Position numbers and translations under genes: made by a program. Positions 15,967-24,574 of a stretch of DNA of 38,372 bases are shown here, one piece after another. The notes below the pieces were generated by a model. It searched no databases, was not told the DNA's origin, and saw nothing but the letters and a program-made list of their open reading frames with translations. The first letter of the stretch is position 1. Each line of letters opens with the position of its first letter. Source of the DNA: Arthrobacter luteolus NBRC 107841 (GTDB taxonomy: Bacteria; Actinomycetota; Actinomycetes; Actinomycetales; Micrococcaceae); the NCBI RefSeq assembly GCF_001552075.1, contig NZ_BCQM01000015.1:1-38372 (forward strand), in the 5' to 3' direction.

Positions 15967-16358
15967 TAGGCCAACTCCTCGACCCGTAGCCGTTGCGCTG
16001 TCGGGAATGACTTCTCGAACGGTTCCGTGATCCGGTAAACGTTCCCAATCAGTGCCGGGTTGTACACGCCGGTCAGCATTTCCACGCGGTCATTCGGCGC
16101 AATCGGACCCGCACCAATCGGAATATCTAGGCGGGTATCCAGCACCGTAAACACCGCACCGCCAGCCTCAGCAGACCGTGACTGGGCCATCGTTTGCTGG
16201 ATCTTGCACTTGCCTTCGTAGACCCGCTCATGGGGTCGCGACACGGCACCCGTCTCCGGATCCGTGACCACCTCACCCGGACGCTCAATCCGGCAGGTAT
16301 CCACCATGAGGGCCTCGGCTGCAGTGCGGCCGTCCATCAGCAACGATTCAATGCTCAC
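15966..16358 (-). CDS. Head-tail connector protein
   Basis: The 130-aa protein starts at GTG 16358, overlapping the upstream TGA (GTGA). The first residues SIESLLMDGRTAAEALMVD and the following CRIERPGEVVTDPETGAVS, then a beta barrel-like region, match a family of actinophage head-tail proteins that I recall as DUF6093. It lies second among the four connector genes and is probably the stopper/closure protein. The family name is recollection and was not verified. Confidence 0.75.
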   Translation of the reverse strand: MSIESLLMDGRTAAEALMVDTCRIERPGEVVTDPETGAVSRPHERVYEGKCKIQQTMAQSRSAEAGGAVFTVLDTRLDIPIGAGPIAPNDRVEMLTGVYNPALIGNVYRITEPFEKSFPTAQRLRVEELA

Positions 16359-16768
16359 CAGAACACCCCCGGATGGGTAGCGAACCCTGGGGTTGCCACC
16401 GAACGAATCGTGAACGCATCCCCAGCCGTTGCCGGCAACAGGAGCGACCAATCCTCATCGCTGATAAACAGCCGCCCGGACGAGTTGGCTTTATCCACGG
16501 TCTTCGTCCGTGAATAATCGTCAACGCTCTCCGTGTACTGCCGAAGCCCTTCCGGGTTCCGCAGCTTCGCGATGATCGTCTCAGCAATCACACGCTTCAC
16601 GAGGCGCCCATAATCCGGGTCGCCCTGCGCGTGGACTTCTACTTCCGGGATGCGGAGCCGAACGTCCGAGGACAAGTCCTCCAGCCATTCACCTACCTGC
16701 GCGGATTCACCAGCAGTCAGGGTGCGGCCAAAACGTGCCACCACATCTTCAACCGTCGCGTACGTCAT
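16355..16768 (-). CDS. Head-tail adaptor (gp6/gp15-like)
   Basis: The 137-aa protein is the first connector gene after the capsid. Its helices TVEDVVARFGRTLTAGESAQ, VGEWLEDLSSDVRLRIPEVE and VKRVIAETIIAKLRNPEGLR, followed by the short YSRTKTVD segment, are typical of the four-helix adaptor that docks on the portal ring. ATG 16768 follows GGAGGGAG. It overlaps the next gene by GTGA. Confidence 0.82.
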   Translation of the reverse strand: MTYATVEDVVARFGRTLTAGESAQVGEWLEDLSSDVRLRIPEVEVHAQGDPDYGRLVKRVIAETIIAKLRNPEGLRQYTESVDDYSRTKTVDKANSSGRLFISDEDWSLLLPATAGDAFTIRSVATPGFATHPGVFW

Positions 16769-16782
16769 GGCCGCACTCCCTC

Positions 16783-16917
16783 CTACTTACTTGACTTAGC
16801 CGCGGGCTTTGCTGCCTTCGGTTCGACCTTCGTCCACCCTGCGGCGACGTAACGCTCCACAAGCTCATCCGGCACGTCAATGACGGCGGTAGAACTTGAG
16901 GTAGTCAGGCGAGCCAC
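16783..16917 (-). CDS. Small capsid-adjacent protein (44 aa)
   Basis: The frame begins at GTG 16917, one codon after the capsid stop and in the same frame, and ends 14 bases before the adaptor start. The protein reads MARLTTSSSTAVIDVPDELV and then RYVAAGWTKVEP plus an Ala/Lys tail. Short proteins with a V-D-V-P-x-x-x-V ... L/Y-x-x-x-G-W pattern are frequent right after capsid genes in actinophages. The ribosome site is weak, so translation may depend on reinitiation after the capsid stop. Function unknown. Confidence 0.72.
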   Translation of the reverse strand: MARLTTSSSTAVIDVPDELVERYVAAGWTKVEPKAAKPAAKSSK

Positions 16918-16920
16918 TGG

Positions 16921-17820
16921 CTACGCCTGGGTTGCGTTGGTGAGTTGCGCGAAGTGCGCGATGTCGCGGACACGGAAGCCGATCTCGAACTCAACGCGAA
17001 CAGCGAACATATTGCGCTGCCACAGGTTGAGCTGCGTGCCGCCATCGTTGATGGTGGCCTGATCGGAGATGTCGAGCTGGATTTCCTCAACAACACCGTA
17101 GTGAGCTGAAGTCCAGTCGCCGGCGAAGCCCAGACGTGCAGCCGTGCCCGCGCCGGCCCCGTCGATGTCAGCGGAATAGACACCCTTAGTGATCGCGGTC
17201 GGTGCGCCCAGGAGCGACGGCACAGCATCAGAGCCAACACCGGAGGTGAACAGCGGGCGACCCGTGCTGTCCGTGGCGCCAAGCAGGAGGCCGCGAGCCT
17301 GCGGAGACAGTGCCCAACCGTTCAGCAGACCGCCGCCAGTGGAGACAGCCTGGTCGGCGGCAACAAGGCCGGCGTAGGTGTCACCAGCGATGCCAACCTG
17401 GGTAGCGCCGCCGAGGGTGTCGAAGTTCGAGCCGGGAGCTCCAGAAGACAGACCAAAGACGGTCTGATCGAACTTGCGGGCAAGAGCCTGGGGGAGCTTG
17501 CGGACAACCTCGTTGTACAGGGCAGCCTTGTCACGCTTGAACTGGTTCGAGAACGGAACAATGACGGCCGCGGTGTACGGGGTCATCATCTTGTTGTCGA
17601 ACGTCGGTCGGGAAACCGGCTTCTCGGCGGTTTCATCAACCCAGTCAGCTTCGGGCTCGCCGGTGATGATCGGTACGGAAATGCCGGAGCCGGGGAGGTC
17701 GATCTTCTGCGCGAGCTGCATCACGGCGGATGCATACTCCGCGGCAGACCAAATCTCTGCGGACTGCTCGGGGGTCAGAACGATCCCGGAGGTAGTGCGG
17801 TTGACATCAATGCCAGCCAT
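16921..17820 (-). CDS. Major capsid protein, HK97 fold
   Basis: The 299-aa protein follows the scaffold gene and has HK97-fold signatures: an N-terminal arm (SGIVLTPEQSAEIWSAAEYA), the E-loop/P-domain stretch (ISVPIITGEPEADWVDETAE then KPVSRPTFDNKMMTPYTAAV) and the C-terminal A-domain with GFAGDWTSAHYGVVEEIQLD and VRVEFEIGFRVRD. No cross-link or protease domain is visible. Capsid size cannot be judged. ATG 17820 follows AAAGGGGATCACC. Confidence 0.92.
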   Translation of the reverse strand: MAGIDVNRTTSGIVLTPEQSAEIWSAAEYASAVMQLAQKIDLPGSGISVPIITGEPEADWVDETAEKPVSRPTFDNKMMTPYTAAVIVPFSNQFKRDKAALYNEVVRKLPQALARKFDQTVFGLSSGAPGSNFDTLGGATQVGIAGDTYAGLVAADQAVSTGGGLLNGWALSPQARGLLLGATDSTGRPLFTSGVGSDAVPSLLGAPTAITKGVYSADIDGAGAGTAARLGFAGDWTSAHYGVVEEIQLDISDQATINDGGTQLNLWQRNMFAVRVEFEIGFRVRDIAHFAQLTNATQA

Positions 17821-17850
17821 GGTGATCCCCTTTCAAGGGAAGAAGTGTGG

Positions 17851-18333
17851 TTAGAAGTCAGCCAACTGTGCGGCGAACTGATCCGCCGTTGACTGTGGTG
17901 CGTCGCCGCCCTTAGGACCCTGCGACAGGTCGGGCTTCGGGGTTGTCTTTCCCGGCACGATGTCAGCGACGAAAGATGCAGCATCCTCGCGGAGCGCTTC
18001 TTCGGTGTCGCCCTGCAGCCGTCCGATGTGCTTTGCGGGCACGCCGCTCTCGAGTGCCACCTTGTAGCGGAGCGTGTTGCCCTCCGCACTAGCGGCACGG
18101 GCCTCCGCGTCGGTAGCCGCCTGCGTAACTTCTGCAAGCGCCTGCTGATGCGTGGTCTCCAGCGTGCCGATCTGGGTTTCCAGTTCAGTTACGCGGGATT
18201 CAGCAGCAGCAGCCCTAACTTCCGCAGCCTTACGTGCGGCACGCTCAGTATCGAGCGCCTTCTTACCGCTATCTCCAAGCTGCTCAGGGTCGCCCTGAGG
18301 GTTCGGATTCTGCGGTTCGATTGGGTCAGACAT
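17851..18333 (-). CDS. Capsid scaffolding protein
   Basis: The 160-aa protein is acidic, with a Pro/Asn/Gln-rich N-terminus, a long coiled coil (AARKAAEVRAAAAESRVTEL then ETQIGTLETTHQQALAEV) and a C-terminal helix ending QFAAQLADF that would contact the capsid. Its position immediately before the major capsid gene is diagnostic. I chose ATG 18333 with GGAGG eight bases upstream; a start five codons earlier is less well placed. Scaffolds guide shell assembly and are then lost. Confidence 0.88.
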   Translation of the reverse strand: MSDPIEPQNPNPQGDPEQLGDSGKKALDTERAARKAAEVRAAAAESRVTELETQIGTLETTHQQALAEVTQAATDAEARAASAEGNTLRYKVALESGVPAKHIGRLQGDTEEALREDAASFVADIVPGKTTPKPDLSQGPKGGDAPQSTADQFAAQLADF

Positions 18334-18356
18334 GATTGGTTCCTCCATCGCGGATA

Positions 18357-18387
18357 GAAAAACCCCCGAGCATCGCGCATTGGGGGG
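18357..18387 (-). terminator. Intrinsic terminator before the scaffold gene
   Basis: On the minus strand a C-run (18387-18383) pairs with GGGGG (18367-18363), followed by TTTTTC. It lies between the MuF-like gene and the scaffold, implying partial termination or an undetected promoter for scaffold and capsid. Confidence 0.65.
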
Positions 18388-18399
18388 AGATTATGGGGG

Positions 18400-19398
18400 C
18401 TAGAAAACCCAGCCGTAGAGGCTCAGTAGACGCTTAGCGTCCGGCTGGTCTTTAGCTATCTTGTAAATGGTTTCGGGCATGAGTCGCGGGGACTTCACAC
18501 GGAGATACTTGGACCCATCCCGGAACACACCCTGCTCCTTGATGTACTTCGCCTGGGACATCTGCCAGTAGGCGTGCCCGCGGCGAGTTGTGCCCTCGCG
18601 GGTGTACTTGATTGCCCGCCCGTGAATTTGCCCCGGCCTCACAGCGCCCGCCTTGCGGTAAGCGTTGATGAGCTGGTTCATATCGGCGCCGTCACGGAAC
18701 GCCTGCCCGTTGGCCTTAGACCCCAGAATGCGGTCCTGCTCAGCCTCGGGCAGGCCCGAGAGGTAAGAGTGCGGATCCGTGCGGGAATCATCGCCCGTGT
18801 CCTCGCTAGAAGGCACGTTGCGGCAGTCACAGCCCGGATGACGGTCGAAGGCCTCACTTTGCGCGAACGTCTTACCGGCCAGGATCACGCACCGCCCACA
18901 CGACGGCGGGTTCAACATCCGTGTCCACAGCCTGACCCTGTGTGCGCCGCCGGAAACCTTCTCAGCAGTGCGGCCAGTGTCAGACAGTAAGGTTCCGGTA
19001 GAGAGGGTTAGTTGCCTGCCGCCCTGAGCGAGCGCCGAAGCGACGTCGAGTCCGGAACCCACGGCCTGTTTCGCCTGGATGACCGCGCCGTACGCCATTG
19101 AGGCAACCGGCATTCCATCACCAGCAACGCCCACAAAGCGCGAGCCCGCGGATTCGTAGAGCGGTGACGGTGCCTCACCGAGGGCCGCAGGAACGTAGGC
19201 CAGCGCGCCGTTGGCAACACGCTCCTGCGCCGTGAACAGCACCCGCAGCAAGTCGGGCTCAACGCGGGCGTAGGACCGGTCAAAGTCAGGACCTACGCGC
19301 CGCCAGAGACGATGCACTGCGGCTAGTGCCGCGCCAATCTCGGAACGCTGCTCAGACGCGTAAGCCCGCGCCGCCTCAGGAACCCTCTGTAGCGCCAT
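18400..19398 (-). CDS. MuF-like minor capsid protein
   Basis: The 332-aa protein follows the portal gene and overlaps it by 23 bases. The region CGRCVILAGKTF ... HPGCDCRNVP carries the paired CxxC and CxC motif of MuF/SPP1 gp7-like head proteins. The N-terminal half is helical and would bind portal or DNA. The C-terminal 90 residues (REGTTRRGHAYWQMSQAKY) are basic and could be a separate domain. Start 19398 has AAGGA upstream, while ATG 19407 is too close to that site. Confidence 0.85.
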   Translation of the reverse strand: MALQRVPEAARAYASEQRSEIGAALAAVHRLWRRVGPDFDRSYARVEPDLLRVLFTAQERVANGALAYVPAALGEAPSPLYESAGSRFVGVAGDGMPVASMAYGAVIQAKQAVGSGLDVASALAQGGRQLTLSTGTLLSDTGRTAEKVSGGAHRVRLWTRMLNPPSCGRCVILAGKTFAQSEAFDRHPGCDCRNVPSSEDTGDDSRTDPHSYLSGLPEAEQDRILGSKANGQAFRDGADMNQLINAYRKAGAVRPGQIHGRAIKYTREGTTRRGHAYWQMSQAKYIKEQGVFRDGSKYLRVKSPRLMPETIYKIAKDQPDAKRLLSLYGWVF

Positions 19399-20737
19399 CA
19401 GCGGCATCCTTCGCGTCTAGCCGTGCAAGGTACGGATCTGTGGACTCCTTGGCGAAGTACTCGCGCTCACGGTCCTTCCGTGCCTCGGACCAGTCGAGTT
19501 CGTCCCATACGCCTTCGCGGGAAAGGACGCCCTGGCCATTGGCGTAGAGCTTCGACATCGCATCAGCGGTCTGCGCCTTCGTTGGGGTGCCGGCGTCGTA
19601 CCACTCGGTGTTAATCCGGTTGCCGTCAGGCCACTCGTTTGTGCGGAAGCGTTCATACAGGGCCATGACCCAGCCCCAGCCGTCGCCGAAGTTAGCTTGT
19701 TTGCGCTCGGCGTTCAGGATCAGGCGGGATTCGTCAGCGCGGATCGCACCCTCAGCCGCCGGGTTCACCGACGTCTGCCCGAAATACCGCGTCGGAAGGC
19801 CCGTAATCGAGGAAGCAAGCTGCCCGTAATGGTTCACGGTGTCGTGAAAGTTCTTGAGGTCCGACGCCGCGAACTGCCCAACCTTCGCGTCCTTGTTGGC
19901 ATTCGCCCAAATAGCGGAGAAATACGCCTGCCACGCCGGAATCGGATTGCCATCCTTGTCCACAAAGTCACCCTTGGACATGCCTAGGACATACTTCTGA
20001 GGTACGGAATGAGTCTCGGCGGCGATCTGGAGGTTAGTCAGAGACCGCGCTGCAGCATCCACAAGCGGGATGATGTCCTTCATCTCAGAAACACCGACCC
20101 ACTGACCAACTCGGCGCCGATTCAGGAACATCACAATCGGGACGCGGCCTAGACGGTGGTCGTCGCGGTCAACCACCAGCCACTTGCCGTTAGATTGGCG
20201 CTCAAGCCACTGCGTAGAGTCCGGCAGGTAGAGCGTTGCCGAGCTCGGCTGCAAACCCCTTGGGTCCTGCCCATACAGGCGCAAGGCGGCATTGATACGG
20301 CGGTGACGGCGGTCAATCGAGACACTGATTTCCCGCGGCGACTCCACCGTAATTAGCGGGTGCTCGGGATCTTCCTCATTCGCGCCCACCGTCACGAAAC
20401 CGCGTCCGAGAATCATGGTCTCCTGATGATGGATGACCGACTCAGAGTCCAGGTTATTCGCGTCCCAGCCCTCGCGGAGAGCTTCGGACGCCTTCTCTTC
20501 ACCAGGCATAAAGAATCGGCGCATCTTCAGTCGGTCACCCACGGAATCAACCGTCGTGCGAGACCAGTTCACAACCGTCTCGAACCGTCGCAGCTCAGGA
20601 GGCACAGCAAGGCCGATGTGTTCAAGCCGCTGCGCACCCTCGTAGTAGCGATCATTCTTCAGATCGCCGGGCTGATTGGCCGTGGCTTGGGCTGCCAGTG
20701 CTGAGACGAGGTTGGTCTCTTCAAGGCTCAAAGCCAC
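19376..20737 (-). CDS. Portal protein
   Basis: A 453-aa SPP1 gp6-like portal. Recognisable segments include RYYEGAQRLEHIGLAVPPEL near the N-terminus, NWSRTTVDSVGDRLKMRRF, IPLVDAAARSLTNLQIAAET, and the crown-side ITGLPTRYFGQTSVNPAAEG and ALYERFRTNEWPDG. It forms the twelve-part ring for DNA entry and exit. The start is GTG 20737, 16 bases after the terminase stop, with AGGAAAGGCGG upstream. The C-terminus is charged. Confidence 0.92.
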   Translation of the reverse strand: MALSLEETNLVSALAAQATANQPGDLKNDRYYEGAQRLEHIGLAVPPELRRFETVVNWSRTTVDSVGDRLKMRRFFMPGEEKASEALREGWDANNLDSESVIHHQETMILGRGFVTVGANEEDPEHPLITVESPREISVSIDRRHRRINAALRLYGQDPRGLQPSSATLYLPDSTQWLERQSNGKWLVVDRDDHRLGRVPIVMFLNRRRVGQWVGVSEMKDIIPLVDAAARSLTNLQIAAETHSVPQKYVLGMSKGDFVDKDGNPIPAWQAYFSAIWANANKDAKVGQFAASDLKNFHDTVNHYGQLASSITGLPTRYFGQTSVNPAAEGAIRADESRLILNAERKQANFGDGWGWVMALYERFRTNEWPDGNRINTEWYDAGTPTKAQTADAMSKLYANGQGVLSREGVWDELDWSEARKDREREYFAKESTDPYLARLDAKDAADGATEGS

Positions 20738-20752
20738 GGCGCACCGCCTTTC

Positions 20753-22486
20753 CTAGAACGTAAACATGCGGTTGTCGATGTCGTCTTCAATGAACTCTTC
20801 GGCGACGAGCGCGTCCGACCACGCCTCGTAGCAGACGATGGACGACATGGCCTGGTCGATCTTTTGGATCTCATTGGGCTTGCCGATGATGTACCGCTGC
20901 CCCGTACGCGCACGAACAATGGCGTTCAGGACGTGGATCTTGGTTGTCGGGCAGCCGTCATGCCGGAATTGTGATTCCTCGCCGTTCACTGCTTGCTTGA
21001 ACGCTTCGAGGAGCGGGTGCACCTTGGACACGCTGGCGGTCTCCCACGCAAACACGGTGGGCTTGCCATCGGCGTCCTTGTACTTCGCTTGCCACTGCTT
21101 CAGCTCAAGCCGCCAGGAGTCATCCTCGACGACTTCCATGGCATCAGCCTCAGCCGAGATGCCACGTGCTGAGCCGGCCGGGTCGAAGTACGAGCGAACC
21201 ACCTTGAACCGTTCCTGCAGTTCATCGAACGCTGCCCGAACCTCACCGCGAGGAATCAGCCCAGCCAGACCATCTGGTTTCCAGATCGTCGGCTCACGGT
21301 TGATCCCGTACGTCGGCGTGAACTGGTAGCCGTCTGCCGTCATGGCGCGGAAGCCGGTCCAGTCGTTGTTGTTCGACAGGTCGCCGGCAAGGACAATCGC
21401 AGTACCGTCAGGGACTTCCCGCGGGGCAGCCTTGCCATCCCAGGGAACTTCCTTCAGCCAAGAGCCCGAGCCCTGCACGCGTCGGTTCCCATAGAACCGC
21501 TCAGTCTCGGCAGGGTCGCGGCGCATCGCAGCCTCGATATCCGCCTCAAGTCCAGGCAGGTTCATCAGGACCCACGGTGCGTCCGAGTAGTTGAACTTCA
21601 GGATCTTCCGGCGGTCATCCTTGCGCGTCCACTTCAGGTGCTTCGGAGGCTCGATGTGCTGGACGTAGACCGTCTTATCGGCCCGGTTCTCCAGGATGTC
21701 CTTCACGACGTTGTCAGTTGCCGGATCGTCTGGGTTCGTCATGATGACGCCGCGGCCGCCCATGGCTGTCAGGCCGCGGGACTGGGTGCGGTAGACGTTC
21801 CACATGCCCTCGGTGTCGTACAGCCCGCCCTCATCCCACAGGACGTACGTGACGCGCTGGCCCAGGCGGCTCTTCGCCTTCGCGGTAACCGGCACAATCT
21901 GGCACTGCTTGCCACCGGGGAGGCGGATAACCTCTTCACCAGTCCGTGTGATCTGCTCAGCCAAGGGGCCGAAGTCGATCATCGGCCGCAGTGAGTCGAA
22001 CGTATTCGCCGTCTGCGCCTCAGAGTTCGCCGTGATCTGAATTAGCGGAGAAGACCACCGCTTAGCCATCGGCTCACCCGGCTCATACGGATAAACCCAA
22101 CCGCAATCGCAGCCATGGTCCCGGCAATCCCAAACTTCCCCACCACGAGCAAAACCCGCGAACAGCGCAGGCCCCACAGCCTCAACACAGATCAGTGCAG
22201 CCGCCAACGGCGACTTACCCTTCTTCTGAGCATCAACCAACACCGACAAACGGTGCACAAACGCCGCGGACTTCACATCAGGGTCAGCATCCGGGCGAAC
22301 AGCGTAATGGTTACCTATGAAACAGAGCTGATAATCCCGGAGCTCAAACGCAGGCTTCTTGCCGTCCTGGTCAAAATCCCCATCAGGAACAACACAATGC
22401 TGCTCAATCCACGCCGGCACGATGTCCAGCGTCGGACCAGACCACCACCGCAGCGCCTCCGAGGCATTACGTGGCTCACTTTTCAT
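20753..22486 (-). CDS. terL: Terminase large subunit
   Basis: The 577-aa packaging motor has an N-terminal ATPase with a Walker A-like DAQKKGKSP (K91) and Walker B VLWDEGG (D218, E219). The C-terminal RNase H-like nuclease shows acidic motifs at IVLAGDLSNNNDW, SYFDPAGSARG and the late NEIQKIDQAMSS segment. Between Walker A and B lies an unusual Cys/His insertion, CRDHGCDC (C121, H124, C126, C128), that could bind zinc. ATG 22486 is preferred; a GTG lies one codon upstream. It overlaps the small subunit gene by 11 bases. Confidence 0.94.
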   Translation of the reverse strand: MKSEPRNASEALRWWSGPTLDIVPAWIEQHCVVPDGDFDQDGKKPAFELRDYQLCFIGNHYAVRPDADPDVKSAAFVHRLSVLVDAQKKGKSPLAAALICVEAVGPALFAGFARGGEVWDCRDHGCDCGWVYPYEPGEPMAKRWSSPLIQITANSEAQTANTFDSLRPMIDFGPLAEQITRTGEEVIRLPGGKQCQIVPVTAKAKSRLGQRVTYVLWDEGGLYDTEGMWNVYRTQSRGLTAMGGRGVIMTNPDDPATDNVVKDILENRADKTVYVQHIEPPKHLKWTRKDDRRKILKFNYSDAPWVLMNLPGLEADIEAAMRRDPAETERFYGNRRVQGSGSWLKEVPWDGKAAPREVPDGTAIVLAGDLSNNNDWTGFRAMTADGYQFTPTYGINREPTIWKPDGLAGLIPRGEVRAAFDELQERFKVVRSYFDPAGSARGISAEADAMEVVEDDSWRLELKQWQAKYKDADGKPTVFAWETASVSKVHPLLEAFKQAVNGEESQFRHDGCPTTKIHVLNAIVRARTGQRYIIGKPNEIQKIDQAMSSIVCYEAWSDALVAEEFIEDDIDNRMFTF

Positions 22487-23030
22487 CACCCACAGCCTTC
22501 AATCTGCGCTCACGCGCCGACAACTTCTTGCCATCAGGCTTCACAGTGGAATCCTTTGATTCACGCTTGGCTCCCACCTCATCCCGGGCGATCCGCCAGC
22601 CATTCAGGCGCAACCCCGCAGGAGTCAGGCCAATCTGCTCCCGGTAGCGGTGAAGCTGGCCCACCAAAGCTGCATTCGACCCCGGATCCAGCTCAACGGT
22701 GACCTTCAGACGGCAATACTCGGCAACCACAGGCCAACGCCAGGACTCCACAGCCCACGCGGCGCCCTGTGGTGAACGCCAAGCCTCAGCCCACACGACA
22801 CCCTCACGGGAACGGAAGTCGGCCGAAGCATCCTCATCCACCTCACGAACCTTCGCGCCGTCCTCGAAATGCTCCGCAAACAGCACAATCGGGTCCAACG
22901 GAAAATCCGGAATCTCACCGGTGAAACCCTCAGAAGGCAACGCCTGAAAATCCAAGCCACGAGCGGCAGAGCGGCCGGAATCGGGATCCGGGGCAGGGCC
23001 AGAACGAGCACGAAAACCACCAGCAACCAT
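22476..23030 (-). CDS. terS: Terminase small subunit
   Basis: The 184-aa protein lies directly before the large subunit and overlaps it. The central stretch VVAEYCRLKVTVELDPGSNA followed by ALVGQLHRYREQIGLTPAGL is characteristic of actinophage small terminase subunits, with a basic C-terminal tail (GKKLSARERRLKAV). The N-terminal 35 residues are Gly/Ser/Arg-rich and disordered. It would recognise the packaging site. ATG 23030 has AAAGGCGG upstream. Confidence 0.85.
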   Translation of the reverse strand: MVAGGFRARSGPAPDPDSGRSAARGLDFQALPSEGFTGEIPDFPLDPIVLFAEHFEDGAKVREVDEDASADFRSREGVVWAEAWRSPQGAAWAVESWRWPVVAEYCRLKVTVELDPGSNAALVGQLHRYREQIGLTPAGLRLNGWRIARDEVGAKRESKDSTVKPDGKKLSARERRLKAVGDEK

Positions 23031-23142
23031 CGCGGATCACCGCCTTTCCAAAAGTCTTGAACCCTCCGCGGACTTTTTTCACCTCACCGGCGGTGGGGCT
23101 TCGAGTGCCCCCTTTGGTCCAGGGGGGTGGGGTCGCGGCGGG
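23031..23142. other. Non-coding tract, packaging (cos/pac) site candidate
   Basis: This 112-bp gap lies between the HNH gene and the small terminase subunit, where packaging sites are often found. It contains long G and C runs (23127-23136) and an inverted pair AAAAGTC (23051-23057) / GACTTTT (23070-23076). No gene is seen. I cannot identify a cut site from sequence alone. Confidence 0.35.
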
Positions 23143-23946
23143 TCAGGCAGCCTGCGCGAACTCGGTTCTGAGTCTGCGCGATCGCCCCGTTGCCTGCCCT
23201 GTCACTAGGTGCTTGAAGCGGTTGTCTTCGAAGCTGAACTCCGTGCGAACTGGCGTCTTACCCCGGCGCTCTCGATACGCGGCCCACTCAGTGAGGGTCA
23301 TGTCTCCCTTGTCGCCGTTGCATCGCTGGCAGCAGGGAAGGATGTTACCGATGTCGTTGCGTCCACCTCGGCTGATTGGTACGACATGGTCCGGCTCTGG
23401 TTGCGCTACCTGTACGTCGCAGTAGGAGCAGCGCCTGCCTGCGAGTAGGTGGAGCTTGATGACTTGGCCCCATGTGTATTCGCCGGGCGCTCCTGTTTCC
23501 CTTGCCCGTCGTCGCGCCTTGCTTGCCCGTTTCGCACACGGCTTACTGCAGTAGCGGGCGGCAGTCTGCAGGGTTTCATGCTCGGCATCGCACCACGCGC
23601 ATCGAATGCGGCGGGGCTCTTTCGGTGCGGCTGGAGGCTTCCACTTGCTTGTCTTGCCGTACCAGCGGGCCCAGTGGTCGGCCGGCAGTTTACTGTAGGG
23701 CCTGACAAGCCACTGACGGCACTGATTAGAGCAGGTGGCCCCATACTTCCTACCGCCGCCTGTGGACCTCATGACTTCCTTGCCGCAGAAGGCGCAGGCG
23801 AAGAGCTTGTATTCGTGGCGATTGGGCCTGCCCGGTCGATACATTTGGTTGTAGTGGGCGGCGCATCTGCCTTTTGCTCGGAGCGGCCGTTCGCACCCTT
23901 CGAGGGTGCAGTTCTTTGTAGGGTGGTCACTCTTGTGCCGTAGCAT
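23143..23946 (-). CDS. HNH endonuclease with multiple zinc fingers
   Basis: The 267-aa protein carries four Cys/His modules in order: C-x4-C ... C-x2-H (about 13-31), CAFC ... CSNQC (about 51-76), CAWC ... CSKPC (about 116-138), and a C-terminal HNH domain CSYC ... PDHVVPISRGG ... NILPCCQRCN (about 173-212). The HNH domain would cut DNA using a metal ion. Its position upstream of the terminase fits either a packaging helper, as HNH proteins are in HK97-like phages, or a homing endonuclease inserted here. The extra zinc modules suggest specific DNA binding. ATG 23946 follows GGAGGAAAC. Confidence 0.87.
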   Translation of the reverse strand: MLRHKSDHPTKNCTLEGCERPLRAKGRCAAHYNQMYRPGRPNRHEYKLFACAFCGKEVMRSTGGGRKYGATCSNQCRQWLVRPYSKLPADHWARWYGKTSKWKPPAAPKEPRRIRCAWCDAEHETLQTAARYCSKPCAKRASKARRRARETGAPGEYTWGQVIKLHLLAGRRCSYCDVQVAQPEPDHVVPISRGGRNDIGNILPCCQRCNGDKGDMTLTEWAAYRERRGKTPVRTEFSFEDNRFKHLVTGQATGRSRRLRTEFAQAA

Positions 23947-23963
23947 GTTTCCTCCAGGAATGC

Positions 23964-23999
23964 GGAAGCCCCCGACGCTGGAGGGCGTCAGGGGCTTCC
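23964..23999 (-). terminator. Strong hairpin between the two HNH genes
   Basis: Fifteen bases at 23964-23978 pair with 23985-23999 (one G-T pair) around a six-base loop. No T-run follows on the minus strand. It separates HNH2 from HNH1, whose ribosome site begins just downstream, so it may limit read-through or protect mRNA. Confidence 0.55.
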
Positions 24000-24033
24000 T
24001 AGCACGGGTAATTAGTCCGTGGTTCTTTTGTGT

Positions 24034-24351
24034 TCAGTTGTTGTGGGCGTTCTTTCCGCCGGCTGAGTTATTGCAGCGCGTATGGCTTGGGCCTATGTAT
24101 CTGTTTCGGTCTTGGTCGTCGTGGTCGAGCGCCCATGTGTCTGTGGTGCGTATGGGCTGCCCGCATCGTGCGCAGGGCACGTCGCCACGGGCTACGACTT
24201 CGGCCAGGCTGGCACGCTTCCTGCGGTGCGCTGTTCCGTACCCTCGCTGGGTGGGCGTGCCGCGCCTTACTTCGTGCTGGGCTGCATGCTCCGGGCAGTA
24301 GCGTTTCTCAACCACCTTCGGGCAGCCTCGCTGTGCACAGATGCGCATCAT
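24034..24351 (-). CDS. HNH endonuclease (terminase-associated type)
   Basis: The 105-aa protein is a classic small actinophage HNH: an N-terminal zinc knuckle (CAQRGCPKVVEKRYCPEHA), the RGYGTAHRRKRA segment, CARCG, TWALDHDDQD and GPSHTRCNNSAGG. Small HNH proteins next to terminases assist specific cohesive-end cleavage in related phages. ATG 24351 is followed by a second ATG and either could be used; AGGGGGCGG lies upstream. It is the first gene of the late region. Confidence 0.88.
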   Translation of the reverse strand: MMRICAQRGCPKVVEKRYCPEHAAQHEVRRGTPTQRGYGTAHRRKRASLAEVVARGDVPCARCGQPIRTTDTWALDHDDQDRNRYIGPSHTRCNNSAGGKNAHNN

Positions 24352-24430
24352 GATCGCCGCCCCCTAAGTCTGTGAGCAGTTGTTCTGCCGTGCTCGGGGC
24401 GCGGCCTGCCGTCGAAACGGTCAGGGGTTG

Positions 24431-24574
24431 CTAGATGTCGGCCTGTATGTAGGCCATGCCTCCGACTGTGGTTACAGCTTTGGCTGGGTTGGCACAGTCG
24501 CATCCTTCGAGGAGGACTTCTGCATCCTGATCTTCATAGGCGGAGAGTGCGGCTATGAGCTCTTTGACTGTCAT
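24431..24574 (-). CDS. Small conserved-type phage protein (47 aa)
   Basis: A clear short gene with ATG 24574 and GATAGGAGAATGTGAAC upstream. The protein begins MTVKELIAALSAYEDQDAEV, followed by LLEGCDCANPAKAV. This matches a widespread pattern of tiny phage proteins with a start helix, a D-x-E-V strand and an acidic turn; here two Cys follow. Function is unknown. It lies alone in the gap between the early and late regions, downstream of the early terminator, so it belongs to the late transcript or to its own promoter. Confidence 0.8.
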   Translation of the reverse strand: MTVKELIAALSAYEDQDAEVLLEGCDCANPAKAVTTVGGMAYIQADI

